Assembly (NCBI GenBank): GCA_937935075.1
Contig: CALGYB010000151.1
Location: forward strand, 1-48,415
DNA length: 48,415 nt
Origin: an uncultured Roseiflexus sp.
Lineage (GTDB): Bacteria; Chloroflexota; Chloroflexia; Chloroflexales; Roseiflexaceae
Direction of reading: 5' to 3'
In this document: in pieces, positions 43,046 through 48,415 of the stretch
Layout of the letters: each line of letters starts with the position of its first letter
How positions within the stretch are numbered: position 1 is the stretch's first letter
The notes under the pieces: generated by a model
What the model saw: only the letters and a program-made list of their open reading frames with translations
Databases searched by the model: none
What the model was told of the DNA's origin: nothing
Position numbers and translations under genes: made by a program

Positions 43046-44122
43046 GTGGGGTTTAACCCGCTCAATTCATTCTTCGGCGCACTCAGCCGTGATCTTGGCA
43101 TCGATCTCGGCACTGCCAATACATTGGTGCATGTGCGCGGCAAAGGGATTGTTATCAGCGAACCATCCGTCGTTGCCATCGACAAAAAAACCAAGGAAGT
43201 CAAAGCCGTCGGCGCCGAAGCCAAGGCAATGGTCGGCAAAACGCCTGCCAATATCATCGCGGTGCGCCCGCTGAAGGACGGGGTCATCGCCGATTTCGAG
43301 GTCGTCGAAAAGATGCTGAAGTACTTCATCAGCAAAGCGCACGACCGCTCGCTTGGCATTGTGTCGCCGCGTCCGCGCGTGGTTGTCGGCGTGCCATCAG
43401 GCGTGACCCAGGTCGAGATGCGTGCGGCGCGCGATGCTGCGCTCAACGCCAATGCGCGCGAGGCATACGTCGTGGAAGAGCCGATGGCGGCGGCAATCGG
43501 CGCGGGCCTGCCGGTGGATGAGCCGGTCGGTTCGATGATCGTCGATATTGGCGGCGGAACGACGGAAGTCGCAGTGATTTCGCTTGGCGGGATCGTGATC
43601 AATCACTCGATCCGCACGGCAGGCGATGAAATCGATGAGGCGATTATCCAGTTCGCCCGCCGCGAGTACAACCTGCTGATCGGCGAGCGCATGGCGGAGA
43701 AGGTCAAAATCGCCGCCGGAAGCGCCTATCCGCTCGATGAAGAGATTCGAGTGGTGCTGCGCGGGCGCGACTTGCTGACCGGTCTGCCGAAAGCGGTGGA
43801 GATTTCGAGCGTCGAATTGCGGGAAGGCATTGCCGGTCCGGTCAATGCGATCGTCGCCGAGGTGCGCGCTGCGCTGGAAGAGACTCCGCCCGAACTGGTG
43901 GCGGATATTATGGAGCATGGGATTGTGCTTGCCGGCGGTGGCGCGCTGCTGCACGGTCTCGAACGGCGGATTGCCGCAGAAACCAAGATGCCGGTGCATA
44001 TCGCGGAGGACCCGCTCTCGTGTGTGGCGCGCGGCGCAGGGAAAATGGTCGAGGAATTCGAAAATCCGGTGTATCGCGATATCCTGACCAGTACGCAACG
44101 CACCCGTCGTGTCCGTTATTGA
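43046..44122 (+). CDS. mreB: Rod-shape determining actin homologue MreB
   Basis: 358 aa, slightly longer than usual because of a C-terminal tail. Actin-fold motifs: LGIDLGTANTLVHVRGKGIV (phosphate 1), VDIGGGTTEVAVISLGGIV (phosphate 2), and GIVLAGGGALLHGLERRI (adenosine). EEPMAAAIGAGLPV is the connecting motif. It forms membrane-bound filaments that direct lateral wall synthesis. The GTG at 43046 has AAGAGG 5 nt upstream. It leads mreC and mreD, 12 bp ahead of mreC. The tail (YRDILTSTQRTRRVRY) is strongly basic. Confidence 0.97.
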   Translation: MGFNPLNSFFGALSRDLGIDLGTANTLVHVRGKGIVISEPSVVAIDKKTKEVKAVGAEAKAMVGKTPANIIAVRPLKDGVIADFEVVEKMLKYFISKAHDRSLGIVSPRPRVVVGVPSGVTQVEMRAARDAALNANAREAYVVEEPMAAAIGAGLPVDEPVGSMIVDIGGGTTEVAVISLGGIVINHSIRTAGDEIDEAIIQFARREYNLLIGERMAEKVKIAAGSAYPLDEEIRVVLRGRDLLTGLPKAVEISSVELREGIAGPVNAIVAEVRAALEETPPELVADIMEHGIVLAGGGALLHGLERRIAAETKMPVHIAEDPLSCVARGAGKMVEEFENPVYRDILTSTQRTRRVRY

Positions 44123-44134
44123 TGAGAGCCGCCC

Positions 44135-45025
44135 ATGCTGCGCGATCGCTCGTATCGCCTGTCCCAACCGGCGCGGCGCTCGCCGTTGCTGGTGATTCTG
44201 CTCGTGCTGGCGGCAGCGGCAATCCTGGCCGCCGATCAGGCGGGGTTGTTCGGTTCGCTGCGCACCTATGCACATACGCTCATCAGCCCGGTGTTGGGCA
44301 GGTTGCAGAGTGTGAGTGATTGGGCGAGCGCCATCCCCCGGCAACTGAATAGCGATCCGGCGCTTCGGGCGGAAAATGAGGCGCTGCGCGCCGAGATCGC
44401 CGACCTCAAGGCGCGTCTGATCGAGGCGGATGCGCTCAAGTTCGAGAACGCGCGACTGCGTGAGCAGGTGCGCATCGAGCAGGCATATCCCTGGCAGTTG
44501 TTGGGGGCGGATGTTCTTGCGCTCACTCCCGACAGCGGGCGACGCCTGGTGCTGATTGCCGCCGGCGCCGATCAGGGAGTGCAGCCGGGAATGGCAGTGA
44601 TCGCGCGCGAAGGGAGTAATCCGCCTGCCCTGATCGGCGTCGTCGAAGCGGTTGGACCGCGTACCGCCGCCGTCCTGCTTGTGACAGACTACAGCAGCGC
44701 ATTGAGCGCCCAGGTGTATCACGAAAACGATGTGGTGCGCGGTGTGGTGCAGGGGCAGTGGCAACGTGGATCGCGCCTGCTGCTGCATTCGGTTGCGCGT
44801 GATGCGCCGCTGACCGTTGGCAATACCGTGGTGACAGCCGGCCTCTCGGCAGAACTGTCAATCGATCTGCCGCGCGCGTCCGTACCGCCAAATGTGCCGG
44901 TCGGGATTATCGAAACGTTACAGGATACCGGGCACGATCGAATCGCCAGCGTGCGTCCATTTGTCGATCCGGATCGGGTGCGCTACGCATGGGTCATTCT
45001 CGCCAGCGACGAATCGAAGAAGTGA
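44135..45025 (+). CDS. mreC: Rod-shape determining protein MreC
   Basis: 296 aa. A short basic cytoplasmic tail, one membrane segment (about 18-36, LLVILLVLAAAAILAADQAG), a coiled coil (about 70-105, RAENEALRAEIADLKARLIE) and the periplasm-facing beta domain (GADVLALTPDSGRRLVLIAA, then VGVVEAVGPRT-like IGVVEAVGPRTAAVLLVTDY and VPVGIIETLQD). MreC links MreB and MreD with wall-synthesis enzymes. The stop overlaps the GTG of mreD. Confidence 0.95.
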   Translation: MLRDRSYRLSQPARRSPLLVILLVLAAAAILAADQAGLFGSLRTYAHTLISPVLGRLQSVSDWASAIPRQLNSDPALRAENEALRAEIADLKARLIEADALKFENARLREQVRIEQAYPWQLLGADVLALTPDSGRRLVLIAAGADQGVQPGMAVIAREGSNPPALIGVVEAVGPRTAAVLLVTDYSSALSAQVYHENDVVRGVVQGQWQRGSRLLLHSVARDAPLTVGNTVVTAGLSAELSIDLPRASVPPNVPVGIIETLQDTGHDRIASVRPFVDPDRVRYAWVILASDESKK

Positions 45026-45528
45026 TTGCCTACGAAACGGCGTTGCTCGCGGCTTTGCTGGTCGTGGCGCTGGTGCAGACGGCGTTGCTGCCGCGCCCCT
45101 TTGGAATACCGTTCAATCTGATCCTGCTGCTGACGATTAGCCATGGATTGATTGCCGGAACGACTTCTGCTGCGCGCTGGGCGTTCTATGGGGGCCTGGC
45201 GCTCGACCTGTGCGCCCTGACGCTCCTTGGTCTGCATACGCTGGCGTTGCTTGCAGGTGTCATTGTGGCAACCCAGGCGCTGGTTCGTCTGAGCCGTGAT
45301 AACTGGTTTGTGCCGGTCGTCGGGGTCGCGCTGGGGAGCGCAGTCTATCATGGGGTGTATGCGCTCCTCTCCACGCTGCTGGTCGCGCCGGTCGATCCTC
45401 AGGCGTATGTACTGTACGTGCTCCTGCCTGATACCCTGATGGCGACCATCCCCGCTCTGCCGGTCTATCTGCTCTTTCGCCGGTATGAAGACCGGGTGCG
45501 GCGGAGCGTGCCGGTGGATGTGTATTAA
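45022..45528 (+). CDS. mreD: Rod-shape determining membrane protein MreD
   Basis: 168 aa from the GTG at 45022, which overlaps the mreC stop (GTGA) and gives the usual length; the longer frame from ATG 44989 lies inside mreC. About five membrane segments are visible, with VVALVQTALLPRPFGIPFNL, NLILLLTISHGLIAGTTSAA and FYGGLALDLCALTLLGLHT as the conserved core. It completes the mreBCD operon; no penicillin-binding protein or rodA follows, the next sequence being a repeat array. Confidence 0.9.
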   Translation: MIAYETALLAALLVVALVQTALLPRPFGIPFNLILLLTISHGLIAGTTSAARWAFYGGLALDLCALTLLGLHTLALLAGVIVATQALVRLSRDNWFVPVVGVALGSAVYHGVYALLSTLLVAPVDPQAYVLYVLLPDTLMATIPALPVYLLFRRYEDRVRRSVPVDVY

Positions 45529-45544
45529 TGATGAGTCCACTGCA

Positions 45545-45845
45545 AAAAGACCTTAACCACCAAGGACCCGAAGCGCACGACGGGGAAGAACCATGAAGCG
45601 CATGTCCTTCGTGTCCCTTGGTGACCTTCGTGGAAGTCATGGAAGGCTTCACCGCCAGGGACCCGAAGCGCACGAAGGGGAAGCAACATAAAGCGCAGTT
45701 CCTTCGTGTCCCTTGGTGACCTTCGTGGAAGTCATGGAAGGCTGAACCGCCAAGGAGCCGACGCGCACGAAGGGGCAGAACCAAGAAGCGCATGTCCTTC
45801 GTGTCCCTTGGCGACCTTCGTGGTTGCTTGGTGCAGTGACGTCAT
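45545..45845 (-). repeat. Intergenic repeat array, block 3 (family A)
   Basis: Three tandem copies of about 95 bp: ACCACCAAGGACCCGAAGCG, CACGACGGGGAAGAACCAT, AAGCGCATGTCCTTCGTGTC and CCTTGGTGACCTTCGTGG, joined by AAGTCATGGAAGGCTTCACC-type spacers. Same orientation as block 2. It lies between the convergent mreD and kinase genes; 45529-46029 has no gene. Confidence 0.9.
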
Positions 45846-45903
45846 GATTGCCGGGGCTGCTGATGCCACTGCGCAGTCATGTGCCCACAACACGCCTGCT
45901 GGG

Positions 45904-45975
45904 GCGCGTTGACCGTTGCGCCTTGCACAACGAATGCTCGAACATTTTGGCTGACTGAACGCCACCTGGTATCAG
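45904..45975 (-). repeat. Dispersed repeat, family D copy 3
   Basis: On the minus strand one frame reads SVSQNVRAFVVQGATVNA. The plus-strand end GAACGCCACCTGGTATCAG matches GAACGCCACTTGGTGTCAG at the end of copy 1. Confidence 0.65.
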
Positions 45976-46029
45976 AATGCACGCAAGCGGGAAGAAAGGG
46001 TCGCTCTGCACCCTTTGCCTGCCCATCGT

Positions 46030-48399
46030 TCACGCATGCTGCGACAAACTCGCCAACAGGTCGTTCGCCCCCTCCACATTCGCACCGTTTACCCGCAACG
46101 TTACGGTCGTTCCCTGCCCTGGCTGAGACTCGATGGTAAGCGTGGCGCCGATAATCCGCGCTCGCTCACGCATCGAGAACAGACCGAAGCCATTGTTCTG
46201 TTGCAGGCGCTGCGGATCGAAGCCGCACCCGTCATCAGTCACCCGACACGTCCATCCGTTGCTATCCGCTGTGATGCACACCTCAAGTTGCCCGGCGCGC
46301 GCGTGCTGGATGGCATTGACAATCGCCTGCTGGATGATCCGATAAGCATGGCGCGCGGTCGATTCGTCCAGCGGGTATACGCTCCCGGCGCCGTGAATTC
46401 GTGCAGTGACACCGTAGAGATTGCAGATTTCCTGGGTAAACGCCTGGATTGAAAGGCCAAGGTGCGTTGCTCCAACCAGCGGCGGCTGCAAATGACGGAG
46501 AATACTGCGCAGTTCTTTGGTCGCCTTGATGGTGCGCTCCCGGTATGCCTCGCATGTCGTGATGATCTCGTCTACCGGAACGTCTGCCTGAACAAGCCGT
46601 TCGATCTGCATCAGTCCCAGCGGAATAGCGCTGAACGATGGCATGATCCCGTCATGGACCTCCTGCGCAATGCGTTCGCGCTCCTGTTCCTGCGCTGCGA
46701 TGATCTGTGCCGGCACCACCGAAAGGCGTTGAATTTGTGCGCGAATATGGATTGCATTCGCCAGCATGGTTGCCAGTAAGCCGATCAGGTGTTCATCTTC
46801 CTCATCAAGCGGTTCTGGCGTGCGACGCGGTCCCACATACAGGGTTCCCAGCATTTCCCCTTCGCTGATGAGTTGATGGGTGATCGCAGGCGCTTCGGGA
46901 AGAAATGCGGAATCGGCTTGTACTGGATCCGCCCGGCGCATCTCTGTAGTTGTCGTCGTCGCCAGCCACGCCCGATCCGGGGCAAGTGAGGAGTGCACCG
47001 CAACCCATTCGCACATGACCGCCTGGCGTATCAAGCCGACGCCCTGCTGCATGGCTGCATTGAGATCCGATACCTGGTTCATGCGCGTTGCGAAATCGAG
47101 CGTCGCCTGGTAATGATGCTGATGCCGCAAGAAAAAACGTCGGTACAGGCGGCGAAACGGACTGTCGGTGTGCCAGAAGAGGGTCGTCGCAAACGTTGCG
47201 CTCCACAATGCTATAAACAACAGACCATCCACCGGCATGCGGATGATGCCGATCAGTACGATGACCATAATGACGCATGCTACTGCGGCGCTGAGGTAGA
47301 TCATTGCCAGGATGTTCAAAATACGACCGCGATAGGCGAAACTCTGGTAGCGCAGCGTGACATAGGCGATACCGGTGCAGAGGATGACCAGACCGAAGAG
47401 GAATGGCTGAAGCGAGGTTCCCAGCGGCGCGCGGTAGGTGATCAGGTAATACGCGCTTGCCAGCGTCAGCGGTCCTGCGCCAAGCCCCCACGAGATCAAC
47501 AGCACCCACATCTGATCGGCGATGGTGCGGTCGCCACGCCATACCCAGAACCCTGCACGCCCCAGGAACGCCGTCAGCCCGATCAGCATGGTCGTCCCAT
47601 TGACTGTACTGGCTATTCCTGGCGCTGCATTGCGCCATGGTTGAAGGATCGGCATGAACTCCAGCATACTGTCGAGATGCAGGACCATGGCGCTCAGACC
47701 GACGGGATAGAGGGCAAAACGCAGGAATGCCAGTCGTGGGAGGGATTGCGGCGTCAGTAGCGCCAGATGGTTCAGGAGCGGTCCGATCCACGCCATGCTG
47801 CTGACGATGGTCACGGCAGTGTAATACTTTCCCAGGGCATCGTCCAGCCCGTGAAACAACCCGGCGATCGCCAGCGCCAGCACCAGGAACAGGGCTGCAA
47901 ACACCTGGTTGGCTTCGCTCCGGGGTTGCGCCAGCAGCACGACAAGCGCCAGCGCCCAGACAAACAGGATGATCGGAATGATGCCGAATTGCAACTGAAG
48001 CACGTGCAGCAACGTCAGCCGCACCACCGCGACCCGCACCAAGAACGCCTCATTGCCACGGCGAACGATCACATCGACCAGATTGCTCCGATTGGCGCCG
48101 TCGATGGAACGCTCCAGTTCCTCCAGCGGCCATTTGTGGGCTGGAAGGTGGTTGATCATCTCGATGCAATCTCCGGTCTGCAACACGCCGCTCGCCATGC
48201 CGGGCCAGGACGGCGGCGTGATCGGCGATACGGCATTGCAGTGGATTGCGCCCTGCCAGAGGGGAAGTATCCCTATCGATGGCTGCCCAATGAGATTGAG
48301 CGCACTGATGAAACTGATGACGCCTGCGATGATCGGCGCCCATGCGAAGATGAGCAGTGCGTGCGCCTGCCAGGGAAGAGGATGGCGTTGCGTGTTCAT
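46030..48399 (-). CDS. Membrane sensor histidine kinase, ComP-like (PDZ, multi-TM, GAF, HisKA_3)
   Basis: 789 aa. An N-terminal membrane segment (about 13-35), then an extracytoplasmic PDZ-like domain (about 65-125: GVLQTGDCIEMINHLPAHKW, then LVDVIVRRGNEAFLVRVAV), then about seven further membrane segments to about 410. A GAF-like domain (about 440-560) precedes HisKA_3 with His582 in ERIAQEVHDGIMPSF and a NarL-type HATPase (IQQAIVNAIQHARA, VTDDGCGF, NNGFGLFSMRERA). This order matches Bacillus ComP, a peptide-pheromone receptor, although the signal here is unknown. No LuxR-type response regulator is visible in the window. The promoter lies beyond the end. Confidence 0.88.
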   Translation of the reverse strand: MNTQRHPLPWQAHALLIFAWAPIIAGVISFISALNLIGQPSIGILPLWQGAIHCNAVSPITPPSWPGMASGVLQTGDCIEMINHLPAHKWPLEELERSIDGANRSNLVDVIVRRGNEAFLVRVAVVRLTLLHVLQLQFGIIPIILFVWALALVVLLAQPRSEANQVFAALFLVLALAIAGLFHGLDDALGKYYTAVTIVSSMAWIGPLLNHLALLTPQSLPRLAFLRFALYPVGLSAMVLHLDSMLEFMPILQPWRNAAPGIASTVNGTTMLIGLTAFLGRAGFWVWRGDRTIADQMWVLLISWGLGAGPLTLASAYYLITYRAPLGTSLQPFLFGLVILCTGIAYVTLRYQSFAYRGRILNILAMIYLSAAVACVIMVIVLIGIIRMPVDGLLFIALWSATFATTLFWHTDSPFRRLYRRFFLRHQHHYQATLDFATRMNQVSDLNAAMQQGVGLIRQAVMCEWVAVHSSLAPDRAWLATTTTTEMRRADPVQADSAFLPEAPAITHQLISEGEMLGTLYVGPRRTPEPLDEEDEHLIGLLATMLANAIHIRAQIQRLSVVPAQIIAAQEQERERIAQEVHDGIMPSFSAIPLGLMQIERLVQADVPVDEIITTCEAYRERTIKATKELRSILRHLQPPLVGATHLGLSIQAFTQEICNLYGVTARIHGAGSVYPLDESTARHAYRIIQQAIVNAIQHARAGQLEVCITADSNGWTCRVTDDGCGFDPQRLQQNNGFGLFSMRERARIIGATLTIESQPGQGTTVTLRVNGANVEGANDLLASLSQHA

Positions 48400-48415
48400 T
48401 TCGGTTGTTCGACAT

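Overview
The window looks like chromosome of a filamentous anoxygenic phototroph of the Chloroflexota, most like Roseiflexus. This is inferred from the high-GC Chloroflexus-type protein style, Pro/Thr-rich exported proteins, an unusual NaPRTase, small lineage-type proteins and abundant intergenic hairpin repeats; no marker gene in the window proves it. There is no phage, insertion sequence, CRISPR array, rRNA or tRNA that I can support. It reads as housekeeping and accessory chromosome of compact organisation, with about 38 intact protein genes and one broken gene pair.

Layout. 1-680: tandem repeats and a promoter. 684-5685: a BMP-type nucleoside ABC importer operon, meeting a nicotinate phosphoribosyltransferase gene tail to tail (5667-7034). 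7141-8184: a decayed DUF433/DUF5615 toxin-antitoxin pair among repeats. 8263-10065: small conserved proteins and a secreted three-repeat protein. 10079-12400: a large PHP-AlbA_2 fusion with C-terminal repeats, the least familiar protein here. 12673-15694: a small protein, a HAD phosphatase and argS. 15902-19758: two overlapping sensor-kinase genes. 19733-22236: ychF and an FtsW/RodA-family gene. 22949-25106: an ECF sigma factor with a membrane DUF5667 partner. 25201-28916: tgt, recO, a PH-SHOCT membrane protein and purine nucleoside phosphorylase. 28885-33620 (minus strand): DUF427, penicillin acylase, a small protein, a CoA-type Nudix hydrolase and a Pro/Thr-rich surface protein. 33757-37567: a Fur-family regulator, a DsbA-like lipoprotein, a glycosyltransferase and a phosphatidylserine decarboxylase-like protein. 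37606-40020: ffh-rpsP-khpA-rimM translation and targeting genes. 40105-42678: an ABC exporter whose permease carries a SpoIIM-like tail. 43046-45528: mreBCD. 46030-48399: a ComP-like membrane kinase.

How the genes connect. The importer would bring in nucleosides, purine nucleoside phosphorylase would split them, and the NaPRTase recycles nicotinate to NAD; the last has a clear promoter covered by a palindrome. mreBCD and the FtsW/RodA-family gene serve wall growth of a filament. ffh, S16, KhpA and RimM form the usual ribosome-maturation and targeting cluster. Three sensor kinases, an ECF sigma pair and a Fur-family repressor are the regulatory content.

Non-coding structure is the most unusual part. 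At least six families of short repeats occupy the gaps. One family has an invariant 11-nt loop with stems that change in a compensated way; another forms large arrays, two of them in gaps between convergent genes; a third can be read in one frame as related peptides. Five convergent gene pairs overlap at their 3' ends.
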